Positions 34,852-43,156 of a stretch of 64,000 nucleotides of DNA are shown here, one piece after another. The translations under genes and the position numbers were made by a program. How positions within the stretch are numbered: position 1 is the stretch's first letter; the number at the start of each line of letters is the position of its first letter. Origin of the DNA: Terriglobia bacterium (lineage in GTDB: Bacteria > Acidobacteriota > Terriglobia > Versatilivoradales > Versatilivoraceae); NCBI GenBank assembly GCA_951813285.1, contig OX638355.1, forward strand, positions 4,838,437-4,902,436. The letters run 5' to 3'. The notes beneath the pieces are model-generated. The model was given only the letters and a program-made list of their open reading frames with translations, had not been told where the DNA came from and made no database searches.

Positions 34852-34941
34852 TGGCGGAGGCGGTAGGATTCGAACCCACGGTACCCGTCAAGGTACAACG
34901 GTTTTCAAGACCGCCGCAATCGACCACTCTGCCACGCCTCC
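34852..34941 (-). tRNA. tRNA-Ser (anticodon TGA)
   Basis: The minus strand gives acceptor GGAGGCG pairing with CGCCTCC, anticodon loop CTTGAAA (anticodon TGA, codon UCA) closed by stem GCGGT/ACCGT-type pairs, a long variable arm (TGTACCTTGACGGGTAC) typical of class II tRNAs, and T loop TTCGAAT. The discriminator is G and the 3' CCA is encoded at 34854-34852. Its 3' end abuts the accessory block with Fic and toxin-antitoxin remnants. Confidence 0.96.
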
Positions 34942-35083
34942 GCGATCGCACACCATTTTAGCCCGCATTTCCCGGCGGGACGCCGGAAATATCCGGAAGG
35001 ATCGTTGACCGTCAGGAGCTTACCGGACTGGATTGGAAGGCTTGGAAGGAACGGCGGGAGAATGGAGGACTGTGCCGGCGAGG

Positions 35084-36115
35084 TTACTGGCTGTCCAGGA
35101 GCTTCTCGGCCAGCACATTTCTGATATGGGCTTCGTTGCGGATGACTTCCAGGAAGGCCGTCTTCAGCAGGGTTTCCTTGCGGTTGAAGATGGTCTGGCG
35201 AACATCCGCCTGGACCTGCGGTTCGCTCAGTTCATGCTGCCCGCCGCGTTCCTTGGCCAGGAGCTTGACCAGGTGGTAGCCGTAGCCGATGCGGATAGGC
35301 CGGGGAAAGACCTGCTCCACCTTGAGGTTCTGGACGGTCTTCTTGAGCTCGGGGCTGACGGTCTCCATTTGCTGCTCGGTGACGAATCCCAGGTCCCCGC
35401 CCCGCGGGGCGGACTCGGCGTCCTCGGAGTACTCCACCGCCAGGCGGGCGAAATCCTCTCCGTTCAGCAGGCGCCGCATCAGAATCTGGGCCTTTTTTCT
35501 GGCCTCGGCGGGAGTAGCGGCGTCGTCGCCACGGGAATTGTTGATCCCGGACTCCTTGGTGTCCGTAATCAGAATATGGGCGAGACGCCAACCCTTGGGC
35601 AGGTTGTAGTTGGACTTGTTATCTTCGAAATGCTGCTCGATCTCGGCTTCGGTCACCGAGATCTTGGAGGTGATCTCCTTGTTGTAGAGCTTCTCGATGG
35701 TGGCGCCCTTGCGCAGGGTCTGCTTGAACTCCTCCTCGCTGACCCCCTGCTCCTTGAGGAATTCCTGAAACTTCTCCTCGGTGTAGTTCTTCTTGAAGTC
35801 GGTGAACCGGGTGCTGACCTCGGCGTCGCCGGCGGTCAGATTGTCGGCGGCAGCCCACTGCATGAGGATCTCATCGTTGATGAGTTGGCTGAGGATGTTG
35901 AGCTTGAAGGTGGAAGCCTCCTCGGGCGACGGCGCCCGGGGGCTCTGCCTGAGTTGAGCGTCGAAGCGCTTGTCGACCTCGGAGATCTTGATTTCCGCTT
36001 GATTGACGATGGCCGCGGTATCGGAACTCACCTCGGGTCCCGAGCTGCAGCCTCCTCCAATCAGGAGAAGCAACGCAAGAGCCGACGCACTGTTTCGCTT
36101 GCAGGCAAACTTCAT
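35084..36115 (-). CDS. SurA/PpiC-type peptidyl-prolyl isomerase lipoprotein
   Basis: I start at the ATG at 36115, which puts a lipobox (LLLLIGGGCSSG) right after the N region (343 residues). Residues 30-150 resemble the SurA N-terminal chaperone module (AAIVNQAEIKISEVDKRFDA, NILSQLINDEILMQWAA, FKQTLRKGATIEKLYNKEI). A parvulin domain follows at about 175-285 (GWRLAHILITDTKESG, LAVEYSEDAESAPRGGDLGF, GYGYHLVKLLAKE). Such proteins assist outer membrane protein folding in the periplasm. The lipid anchor distinguishes it from soluble SurA and resembles PrsA. It is divergent from the GT9 gene. Confidence 0.92.
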   Translation of the reverse strand: MKFACKRNSASALALLLLIGGGCSSGPEVSSDTAAIVNQAEIKISEVDKRFDAQLRQSPRAPSPEEASTFKLNILSQLINDEILMQWAAADNLTAGDAEVSTRFTDFKKNYTEEKFQEFLKEQGVSEEEFKQTLRKGATIEKLYNKEITSKISVTEAEIEQHFEDNKSNYNLPKGWRLAHILITDTKESGINNSRGDDAATPAEARKKAQILMRRLLNGEDFARLAVEYSEDAESAPRGGDLGFVTEQQMETVSPELKKTVQNLKVEQVFPRPIRIGYGYHLVKLLAKERGGQHELSEPQVQADVRQTIFNRKETLLKTAFLEVIRNEAHIRNVLAEKLLDSQ

Positions 36116-36341
36116 GGGATTTCGATCCGGCCGGATTGAAACGGCTTCACTCGCGCGGCTCACCGGCAGGCTGCCACACCAAAGGCTGAAGGCGAGCCCT
36201 CTTCCCTCCATGTCGGGCGACCCGCCGCGCAAATGGAGGTGCCTCAACTAGCCTAGCACCCCCTCCAACCAGTGACAACACTGTTCTTTGCCGCTCTCCT
36301 CGGCCATAATTGGTGGCTGATCCGGCAGGAAGGATCGGGCT

Positions 36342-37238
36342 TTGCGTCTCCTATCGATCATTCCCGGCGCCATCGGCGACTTCCTTCTGACGCTGCCCGC
36401 GGTGGCCTGGCTGCAGTCCCGTTTCCACCCGGACCGCCTGGAACTTTGGGTGGCCCGGGGCAATCTTCCACTGGCCCGATCGCTCGGCTACGTCGACGCC
36501 GCCGAGGCGCTGCAGGACACCGGCATCGAGAGCTATCCGCCCGGCCAGGGGTGCCTGAGGCGCATGCGGACCTTTGACAGAATCGTCTCCTGGTGGGGGA
36601 GCGGCAATCCGGAATTCGTGGACCAGGTCCGGGCAATCCATCCCCGGGTCGACTTTCTTCGGGCGCTGCCCCGGGAGTCCGGCCTCCACATGGTCGAGTT
36701 CAGGCGGGCTCAACTGAACCGGATCTTCGGCTCCACCCCGGGGTTTTTACCCACCCCCCGGGTCCACTGGACCAAGGATGAGGACCGATTTGCCGAGAGT
36801 TTTTGGTCCGCCCGACCCGGAAACCCCAGAGTCGCGATCCATCCGGGCGCCAGCGGCAAGCCCAAGCGATGGCCGGCCCCACACTTCGCCGGAGTGGCTC
36901 GGAGTCTGGCCGGAGATCCCAACTGCAGACTCCTGCTGCTGGAAGGACCGCTGGACAGCGAAACGGTGAGGGAGGTTCGGCACGGCTTGGCCGAGGACTC
37001 GGTTCGCTGGGAGACGGTGCGCATCGAGAACCTGGGCCGGCTTGCAGCCGTCCTGAGCCGCTGCCGGCTCTACATCGGCAACGACAGCGGGATCACCCAC
37101 CTGGCGGCCGCCCTGGGGGTCCGCACCATCGCTCTGTTTCTGGAAACCGACTCCCGGGTCTGGGCTCCCCGGGGCCCCCGGGTCCAGCTTCTGCGCCGGC
37201 CCGGAGTGGAGCAGGTGCTTTCCATCATCCGCCCTTGA
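36342..37238 (+). CDS. Glycosyltransferase family 9 (heptosyltransferase-like)
   Basis: The 298-residue protein, from a TTG start, has the GT-B layout of ADP-heptose:LPS heptosyltransferases: LLSIIPGAIGDFLLTLPAVA at the N terminus, VAIHPGASGKPKRWPAPHFA in the middle and the nucleotide-sugar site YIGNDSGITHLAAALGVRTI. It probably adds heptose to lipid A core at the inner membrane. It is 16 bases upstream of the sugar-acid kinase, so the two may be cotranscribed despite different roles. It is somewhat shorter than typical WaaC/WaaF, which have about 320-350 residues. Confidence 0.88.
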   Translation: MRLLSIIPGAIGDFLLTLPAVAWLQSRFHPDRLELWVARGNLPLARSLGYVDAAEALQDTGIESYPPGQGCLRRMRTFDRIVSWWGSGNPEFVDQVRAIHPRVDFLRALPRESGLHMVEFRRAQLNRIFGSTPGFLPTPRVHWTKDEDRFAESFWSARPGNPRVAIHPGASGKPKRWPAPHFAGVARSLAGDPNCRLLLLEGPLDSETVREVRHGLAEDSVRWETVRIENLGRLAAVLSRCRLYIGNDSGITHLAAALGVRTIALFLETDSRVWAPRGPRVQLLRRPGVEQVLSIIRP

Positions 37239-37254
37239 ACCCGCGAGGACCGTC

Positions 37255-38544
37255 GTGTCCCAATCCCCCGCATCCGGGCGCCTGCCGCCACTGGCAGTGA
37301 TCGCCGACGATCTGACCGGCTCCTGCGACACCGCCGCCCAGTTTTGCCGGTACGGCATGCGGGTGGCCATGACCGGCGCCATCGCCCCGGAACTCGACCT
37401 GGAGCTCGATCTGCTGGTGGTCAATACGGCTTCGCGAGGGCTGCCCGTCGAAGGGGCTCGACAAGTGGCGACCCGCTCGGCCAGGTCGCTGCTGACTTCC
37501 GGCAGCCGTCCGGTCTACAAGAAGATCGACTCGACCCTCAAGGGTCCCTGGTGCCGGGAGTTGGCCGCGGTCATGGCGGTGGTGCGCCCCGATCTCGCCA
37601 TTGTGGCGCCCGCCTTCCCGGCCTGGGGGAGGACCAGTCGGGGCGGAAAGCTGCTGATGGACGGCCGGCCTCTGACGCCGAGGCCCGACCGGGGCGACGG
37701 GGCTTCAGGAATCGACCGAGGGGACCTTTTGGGCCGGCTGCGGGCCGAGTTCGGCTCTCAGGCCGAACTGCTGCGCCGCGACCTGCTGCGCCGGGCGCCG
37801 GCCGTCATCGAGAAGCACATCCGGACGGCCTTGGGCAAGGGCCATCGTGTGCTCTTGTTCGATATCGAATCCGAGGGTGACCTCGAGCGTCTGGCCCTGA
37901 CGGGTCGACGCCTGGACGAAGCCGTCCTGTGGGTGGGATCGGCCGGACTGGCCCGGTTTCTTCCCCTGATCTGGGGGCGCTCGCCAACCGGCGCCGGCGC
38001 CTCCGGTCCGCAAGTACAGGAACCGTTGCTCTTGATTTGCGGCAGCCTCAACCCGGTCAACAAGCCCCAGTTGGAACAGCTCGGCCGGCGGGGCCTGGCC
38101 ACCGTCATCACCCTTTGGGACGAGGACACCGAATCCCCGGCCCGCGCGGAAAGCAAGCTCAAGCCGGCCCTGGAGGCGCTGGCCCGAAGACAATCGGTGG
38201 CCTTGTGCCTGCGCCTGGAACAGCGAATTCGCTCCCGCGGCCACCTGCAGCGGCTGCAGCAGGCGCTGCAACGGACCGCCGGCCGGCTGCTCGGCACCGG
38301 AGCGCCGGGAGCAGCCATCCTGGTGGGAGGGGATACGGCTCTGAAGGTCTACGAGCAGTGCGGCGCCCGGGGCATCCGCATTCTGGGGGATGTGCAACCC
38401 GGCATTCCCTGGGGCCGATGGATCGGAGGCCGGATGGATGGGCTGCCTCTGGTCACCAAGGCCGGAGGCTTCGGGAACCCGGACACGCTCTGCAACATCG
38501 CTCTCTTCCTGACCGGGCGGTCTCCCGGAGAGGATGTGCTATGA
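37255..38544 (+). CDS. Four-carbon acid sugar kinase (DUF1537; DtnK/OtnK-like)
   Basis: The 429-residue protein has the N-terminal substrate domain (AVIADDLTGSCDTAAQFCRY, with YKKIDSTLKGPW) and the C-terminal nucleotide domain (AAILVGGDTALKVYEQCG, VTKAGGFGNPDTLCNI) of the D-erythronate/D-threonate kinase family. These enzymes phosphorylate C4 sugar acids at O4. The PdxA homologue follows 46 bases downstream, and that pairing is the known D-threonate or D-erythronate route in which PdxA2 oxidises and decarboxylates the 4-phosphate to dihydroxyacetone phosphate. The start is a GTG with GAGGACC upstream. Confidence 0.93.
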   Translation: MSQSPASGRLPPLAVIADDLTGSCDTAAQFCRYGMRVAMTGAIAPELDLELDLLVVNTASRGLPVEGARQVATRSARSLLTSGSRPVYKKIDSTLKGPWCRELAAVMAVVRPDLAIVAPAFPAWGRTSRGGKLLMDGRPLTPRPDRGDGASGIDRGDLLGRLRAEFGSQAELLRRDLLRRAPAVIEKHIRTALGKGHRVLLFDIESEGDLERLALTGRRLDEAVLWVGSAGLARFLPLIWGRSPTGAGASGPQVQEPLLLICGSLNPVNKPQLEQLGRRGLATVITLWDEDTESPARAESKLKPALEALARRQSVALCLRLEQRIRSRGHLQRLQQALQRTAGRLLGTGAPGAAILVGGDTALKVYEQCGARGIRILGDVQPGIPWGRWIGGRMDGLPLVTKAGGFGNPDTLCNIALFLTGRSPGEDVL

Positions 38545-38590
38545 TCCTCGGCCCCGCCCCTCGACACACCGGTAGCGGCGGCCATTCCCC

Positions 38591-39652
38591 ATGCCCATGA
38601 ACCGGAAACCCCGTATCGGCATCACCCTGGGCGACGTGGCCGGCATCGGCCCCGAGGTGGCCCTCAAGGCGTTGCTGGACCCGGCCGTGGAGCAGCAGTG
38701 CGTCCCCGTCATCATCGGGGAAGAGACCACCGTAGCCCACTATGCCTCGCGGCTGCTTCCCGAGCGGCGGCTTCATCCGGTGGCGGAAGCGGAAACGGTT
38801 GCTCCCGATCCCACCAGCATCCACCTGTTGGACCTCGAGAATATCCGCTTTCCCGAGGTAAAGCTCGGGCGGGTCAGCCGGGAGTGCGGCAGAGCCAGCC
38901 TGGAATTCATTCGGGCGGGAGTGTCGGGCTGCCTGGACAAGAGGCTGGATGCCCTGGTGACCGGTCCTATCCACAAGGAAGCCGCCCAGTTGGCGGGTAT
39001 CGGCGTTCCGGGACACACCGAGTATCTGGCCGGCCTGTGCGGGGGAGCCGAAGTGCGCATGCTGCTGGTGGTGGACCACCTCCGGGCCATCCACGCCACC
39101 ACCCACCTGGCCCTGCGCCGGGCCCTGGAGAAGATCCGGACGCCTCGCATCCTGGAAACCATCCGGTTCGGCCGCCTGGCCCTGAAGCAACTGGGCATGG
39201 GGCGCAGCCGCATCGCCGTGGCCGGGCTCAATCCCCACGCCGGCGAAGGCGGCCTCTTCGGCACCGAGGAAGCCGACGAGATACTGCCCGCCATTGAGGC
39301 GGCCCGGACCGAGGGGCTCGAGGCCGAAGGGCCCATTTCCCCCGACACCGTTTTCCACCGCATGAATCGAGGCGAGTTCGACCTGGTGGTGGCCCTCTAC
39401 CACGACCAGGGCCACATCCCCCTGAAGCTGATGGGTTTCGACAGCGGCGTCAATATCACCATCGGCCTGCCCATCGTCCGCACCTCGGTGGACCACGGCA
39501 CCGCCTTCGACATCGCCGGTCAACTCAAGGCCAACCCGGCCAGCATGGTCAAGGCCATCCACCTGGCCTGCACCATGGCGGGAAACACTCAGCCCGACTT
39601 GCCCATGCAGCCGTCGATGGACCAGTCGCCGCCGCCCTTGGCCGCCAGGTAG
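38591..39652 (+). CDS. PdxA-family dehydrogenase, probably catabolic (PdxA2-like)
   Basis: At 353 residues with intact metal-site motifs (GHTEYLAGLCGGAEVRMLLV, LYHDQGHIPLKL, HGTAFDIAGQLKANP) it is a 4-hydroxythreonine-4-phosphate dehydrogenase homologue. In vitamin B6 synthesis this enzyme acts on 4-phosphohydroxythreonine; the adjacent DUF1537 kinase instead points to the PdxA2 group acting on D-threonate or D-erythronate 4-phosphate. Sequence alone cannot separate the two. The final 64 bases overlap the convergent DoxX gene, and the C-terminal tail MQPSMDQSPPPLAAR is non-conserved. Confidence 0.9.
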   Translation: MPMNRKPRIGITLGDVAGIGPEVALKALLDPAVEQQCVPVIIGEETTVAHYASRLLPERRLHPVAEAETVAPDPTSIHLLDLENIRFPEVKLGRVSRECGRASLEFIRAGVSGCLDKRLDALVTGPIHKEAAQLAGIGVPGHTEYLAGLCGGAEVRMLLVVDHLRAIHATTHLALRRALEKIRTPRILETIRFGRLALKQLGMGRSRIAVAGLNPHAGEGGLFGTEEADEILPAIEAARTEGLEAEGPISPDTVFHRMNRGEFDLVVALYHDQGHIPLKLMGFDSGVNITIGLPIVRTSVDHGTAFDIAGQLKANPASMVKAIHLACTMAGNTQPDLPMQPSMDQSPPPLAAR

Positions 39653-39984
39653 AGAAAGACGAAGCAATAGAGGGCGGCCAGCTCTCCCTGGTTGAGAATC
39701 GGCCAGAAGGCCTTGGTGCCATGGGCCAGCCAGTAGGCGGCTGCCATCAGCCCGGACAGCACGAAGGCCACCGGGCGGGTGTAGAAGCCCAGCAGAATCG
39801 CCAGCCCTCCAAAGAATTCCAGCACCCCGGCAACCCCCGGAAGCGAGGCCAGAGGCACGGCCTCCCGTCCCAGCGCTCCAAAGAGCTTCTGCGCCCCGTG
39901 CGGCATCATCAGAAATCCGGTCATGATGCGCAGGGCATTGAGAGTGATCTCGTTACAATCCTTGCCGGCAAATGTTCGAACCAT
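39589..39984 (-). CDS. DoxX-family membrane protein
   Basis: The ATG at 39984 has GGAGG seven bases upstream, giving 131 residues. Four hydrophobic segments are visible (ITLNALRIMTGFLMMPHGAQ, GVAGVLEFFGGLAILLGFY, PVAFVLSGLMAAAYWLAHG, LAALYCFVFLYLAAKG). PHGAQKLFG and LEFFGGLAIL are typical of DoxX/DUF417-like proteins, which are implicated in redox or thiosulfate chemistry. The longer frame extends into a family D fragment and is rejected. The 3' end overlaps pdxA by 64 bases convergently. Confidence 0.88.
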   Translation of the reverse strand: MVRTFAGKDCNEITLNALRIMTGFLMMPHGAQKLFGALGREAVPLASLPGVAGVLEFFGGLAILLGFYTRPVAFVLSGLMAAAYWLAHGTKAFWPILNQGELAALYCFVFLYLAAKGGGDWSIDGCMGKSG

Positions 39985-40019
39985 GGTTTCCCTCCTCAGG
40001 ATTGACCAACCAAAACTTC

Positions 40020-40143
40020 CAAAAAACGCTCCAGTATCACTCCCCCCTTGAGGGGGAGTCGGAGAGACAAGGGCGCAGCCAGCAGTCGAGCCGGTGGGGG
40101 CCAACTCCGGCGGATCTGACTGGAACTGCCGGCGCCTTCGACC
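40020..40143. repeat. Fragment of repeat family D
   Basis: ACTCCCCCCTTGAGGGGGAG is followed by GTCGGAGAGACAAGGGCGCA and CAGTCGAGCCGGTGGGGGCC, matching the right part of the full family D units at 43.0, 49.7, 50.0 and 50.6 kb. Confidence 0.75.
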
Positions 40144-41118
40144 CTAGCCCTTTCGCTTGAGAACTTCCCGGTTCACCAGGTAGGCCGGGACCTCGCCCCG
40201 GAGCACCTGGACCACCTGGCGAGCAGCTTTCTCGCGCACCTCCACGTAGGCCTCCTCGGTGTAGGAGGCATAGTGCGGGGTGAGCACCACGTTGTCCAGG
40301 CCCAGGATCGGATCCCGCGGGTCGGGCGGCTCCTTTTCCAGGACGTCCAGACCCGCTCCGGCGATCCACCCCTCCTGCAGAGCCCGGGTCAGGGCCTTCT
40401 GATCCACCACCGGCCCGCGAGAGGTGTTGACCAGGTAGGCGGTGGGCTTCATCAGGCGCAACTGAGGCTCCCCGATCAGATGGCGGGTCTCAGCGGTCAG
40501 CGGCACGTGGATGGACAGCACGTCCGACCGGGCCAGCAACTCCTCCAGTCCCACCAGCTCCACCGCCTGGCCGGCCAGGCTTTCGGGCTGAACATAGGGA
40601 TCGTGAGCCAGGACCCGGTAGCCGAAGGGCGCGGCCTTCCGGGCCACCGACCGGGCGATCCGTCCGAAGGCCAGCAGCCCCAACGTCTGTCCGCGGGCCT
40701 TGTAAACGGGCATGGCCAGCTTGCGGTTGTAGGTGCCCCCGGAAACCAGGGAATGCATCCTGACCACCTTGCGGGTCACCGCCAGGATCAGGCTCATGGC
40801 CGTATCCGACACCTCGTCATAGCAGAAGTCGGGCACGTTAGTGACAAAGATCCCGTGATCGGTGGCTGCTTCCAGGTCCACCGTGTCCACTCCGATGCCG
40901 TAGCGGGCGATCACTCTGGTCTGACTCCAGGAGGCAATGACCCGCCGCGTAATCGGGCTGAGGGAGACCAGCAAGGCGTGGGCGTCCCCGGTCGCGCGGA
41001 TGACGTCCTCTTCGCCGTGGCAGTCGGCCGTAACCAGCTCGGCGCCGGCTTCGGCCAGAATCTCCTTCTCCACGGTGGGAACCATTCGCACTGAATCCAC
41101 CGCTACAACCTTGAACAT
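40144..41118 (-). CDS. D-2-hydroxyacid dehydrogenase
   Basis: From the ATG at 41118 (GAGGGAGGG upstream) the protein has 324 residues. The NAD-binding motif reads LGLLAFGRIARSV, the catalytic arginine is in NTSRGPVVDQ, the glutamate in LDVLEKEPPDP and the histidine in LTPHYASYTEE. It is related to phosphoglycerate dehydrogenase and CtBP-like reductases, which reduce 2-keto acids with NADH. The substrate is not inferable. It follows the LarA-like gene on the same strand by about 115 bases, suggesting joint handling of a hydroxy acid, which is inference. Confidence 0.92.
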   Translation of the reverse strand: MFKVVAVDSVRMVPTVEKEILAEAGAELVTADCHGEEDVIRATGDAHALLVSLSPITRRVIASWSQTRVIARYGIGVDTVDLEAATDHGIFVTNVPDFCYDEVSDTAMSLILAVTRKVVRMHSLVSGGTYNRKLAMPVYKARGQTLGLLAFGRIARSVARKAAPFGYRVLAHDPYVQPESLAGQAVELVGLEELLARSDVLSIHVPLTAETRHLIGEPQLRLMKPTAYLVNTSRGPVVDQKALTRALQEGWIAGAGLDVLEKEPPDPRDPILGLDNVVLTPHYASYTEEAYVEVREKAARQVVQVLRGEVPAYLVNREVLKRKG

Positions 41119-41233
41119 GATCCCTCCCTCTTTTCTCCTCGCCGGGGGTCGGTCTCGACGCGACGCCGGAGCAACGTCCGACAAGGGGAAACCCCGCAAC
41201 GGGAGGCTGTCCGCCCCCCGCCGGCCCGCCGGT

Positions 41234-42490
41234 TCAGAGCAGGTTCTTCAGATTGCCCCGCCCGTCGAAATCCAGTTCTCCCAGGTGCTCCAGAACCTGG
41301 AGGTCCCGGTGGCGCTCCACTTCGTCCAGCAGGGCCTCGGAGGCCACAAATCGGTCCAGCTTCAAGGTGTTGCGGATCCAGACCATGCGGCAGTCTTCCC
41401 CGCTGGAGGCGCCGCTGGTGGAGATGGCCGTCTCCAGCGCCTCGCGGTCGGAATCCACCGTCACCGGAATGCGGACGCTCTCCAGGTTGGTGCTGGTGAG
41501 GGCGTTCACGTAGGTGGGTCGGGTGTCGATCTTGTCCACCAAGCGGCGGGTCACCACGTCGGCCATCCCCACCCCGATGGCGTTGCCGTGGGACTCCGGG
41601 GTCAGGTCCCGCACCACGATGCGCGAGAAGCGGGGAGCTCCGGCGAAGGGCTCGCCCGCGCCGGCGCGCCTGCCGATGACGTTGGTATCCATGCCGGTCC
41701 CGCTCACGTTTTTCCCCATCTCATCCACCAGCAGCAGGTCCCCGCGGTCGAAGGGAATGCGGGCCAGCCAGGACTTGGCCATTTTCAGCAGCCGCTTTTC
41801 GACGTCGAACAGCTCGGCCGAGGTCATGGCCTCGATCACCCCCGTCTGGTCGTAGCCGTTCTCCACGATGCCCAATGCCAGCAGAATGCTGCAGCGCCGC
41901 CTGACCACCTCGGCCACCCCGGTCAGCACCCGATAGTAGCCGTAGCGCTTGTTGGCGCGGTGATAGCGGATGGCGCCCTGGTGCTTCCCCAGGCCGATGG
42001 CCAGCATCTTGGTGAGGCCGCTCTCGATCTCGGCGTCGAAGTCGGTGTGGGGCTTGATGCGGTTGACCACGGCGATATGGTCGGCATCCAGGACGTTCCT
42101 GTCCAGCACCACCGGGATCCCCTCAGGGGTCTCTCCAATGGGAAGCGTCTGCATGGTGGCCCGGATGGGAACCCCCATGGCTGCCTCCGTGATGCCGTAA
42201 CGCTCCAGCACGCCGCGCTGCCCCGCGGCTGTTCCGCCCCCGTGACTTCCCATGGCGGGAACGATAAAGGGCCGCGCCCCCCGCTTTTTCAGCTCTTCCG
42301 CCAGGCTGCGGGTGATGGCGGCGATGTTGGCCACGCCCCGGCTTCCGGATGTGATGGCGACGCTGTCCCCCGGTTTCAAGCGGCCGCTCAGGTCGAGCCG
42401 GGCGACTTCCCGGGCCACTCTGACCGGAATGTCCTCCACCCGGGTCGAGTGGAAACGCTGCCTGACCCGAAACACCCTGGGGAATGCCAT
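41234..42490 (-). CDS. LarA-like (DUF2088) protein
   Basis: The 418-residue protein has the N-terminal DUF2088 domain of the nickel-pincer lactate racemase family: VAITSGSRGVANIAAITRSL, FIVPAMGSHGGGTAAGQRGV and RIKPHTDFDAEIESGLTKML with AIGLGKHQGA. The C-terminal half differs from classical LarA. Relatives racemise or epimerise 2-hydroxy acids and need the LarB/C/E cofactor system, which is not in this window. It is followed by the hydroxyacid dehydrogenase, and both sit near the threonate pathway genes. Confidence 0.85.
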   Translation of the reverse strand: MAFPRVFRVRQRFHSTRVEDIPVRVAREVARLDLSGRLKPGDSVAITSGSRGVANIAAITRSLAEELKKRGARPFIVPAMGSHGGGTAAGQRGVLERYGITEAAMGVPIRATMQTLPIGETPEGIPVVLDRNVLDADHIAVVNRIKPHTDFDAEIESGLTKMLAIGLGKHQGAIRYHRANKRYGYYRVLTGVAEVVRRRCSILLALGIVENGYDQTGVIEAMTSAELFDVEKRLLKMAKSWLARIPFDRGDLLLVDEMGKNVSGTGMDTNVIGRRAGAGEPFAGAPRFSRIVVRDLTPESHGNAIGVGMADVVTRRLVDKIDTRPTYVNALTSTNLESVRIPVTVDSDREALETAISTSGASSGEDCRMVWIRNTLKLDRFVASEALLDEVERHRDLQVLEHLGELDFDGRGNLKNLL

Positions 42491-42699
42491 GGCCGCTCCC
42501 GGAAGACTGTTAGAGTGAGTCTCTTTGGCTATCTGACCACCGAAAAGCGTCGATCAATATAACAAAAAAATGCTGCCACCGCCTACGCGGCTCCGCTCGT
42601 TACTCTGACATTCACTCTCGGGGCGCCGCGTCGGCCCCCCTCCGCATCAGCCTTCGCCATTCGGCTCGCGACTCCCCTTCAAGGGGGCTTGCACACCAG
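42491..42699. other. Intergenic region upstream of the LarA-like gene
   Basis: No gene is seen. A CCGCCTACGCGGCTCCGCTC family C piece lies at about 42581, followed by pieces of family D (GCATCAGCCTTCGCCATTCG, ACTCCCCTTCAAGGGGG). Confidence 0.5.
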
Positions 42700-43065
42700 G
42701 TTGTTGAATTACAGCAATAACGTTGATCGGCCGCTCCCGAATTGCTTTTGTTCAACAACATCCCCAGTGGTGCTCTCCCTGTAGGGGAGTGCCATGGACC
42801 GCGGGCTGATTGCAGGAATAAGGATGCGGGCGGGACGCCCGCGCTCCCGGGGGGGCATTGTCCAAACATTAAACCGCAATCATGGTTTACATCCCGCCCG
42901 GGAATCGGGCAAGAAGCCATGTGCAAGCCTCAAGTATCACTCCCCCCTTGAGGGGGAGTCGGAGAGACAAGGGCGCAGCCCGCAGTCGCGCCGGTGGGGG
43001 GCCAACGCGGCGTCCCGTAAGCGCAGCCCGCAGTCGATCCGGAGGGAGCCAACGCCGACGCCCCG
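42700..43065 (+). repeat. Family D element, copy 1 (full length)
   Basis: It opens with GTTGTTGAATTACAGCAATA, closes its first hairpin at TTGTTCAACAAC, then has CTCTCCCTGTAGGGGAG, GGGCGGGACGCCCGCGCTCC, CCGCAATCATGGTTTACATC, GCCCGGGAATCGGGC, ACTCCCCCCTTGAGGGGGAG and a final CCAACGCGGCG block. The order equals copies at 49.8 and 50.3 kb. Confidence 0.88.
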
Positions 43066-43156
43066 TGAGTGAACATCCGCCAGGACGGCACTCCCGGGAG
43101 CGCGGGCGTCCCGCCCGCCTCCTGTCCCGACCAACGCTCTCGTCCCTCCCCCGCCG

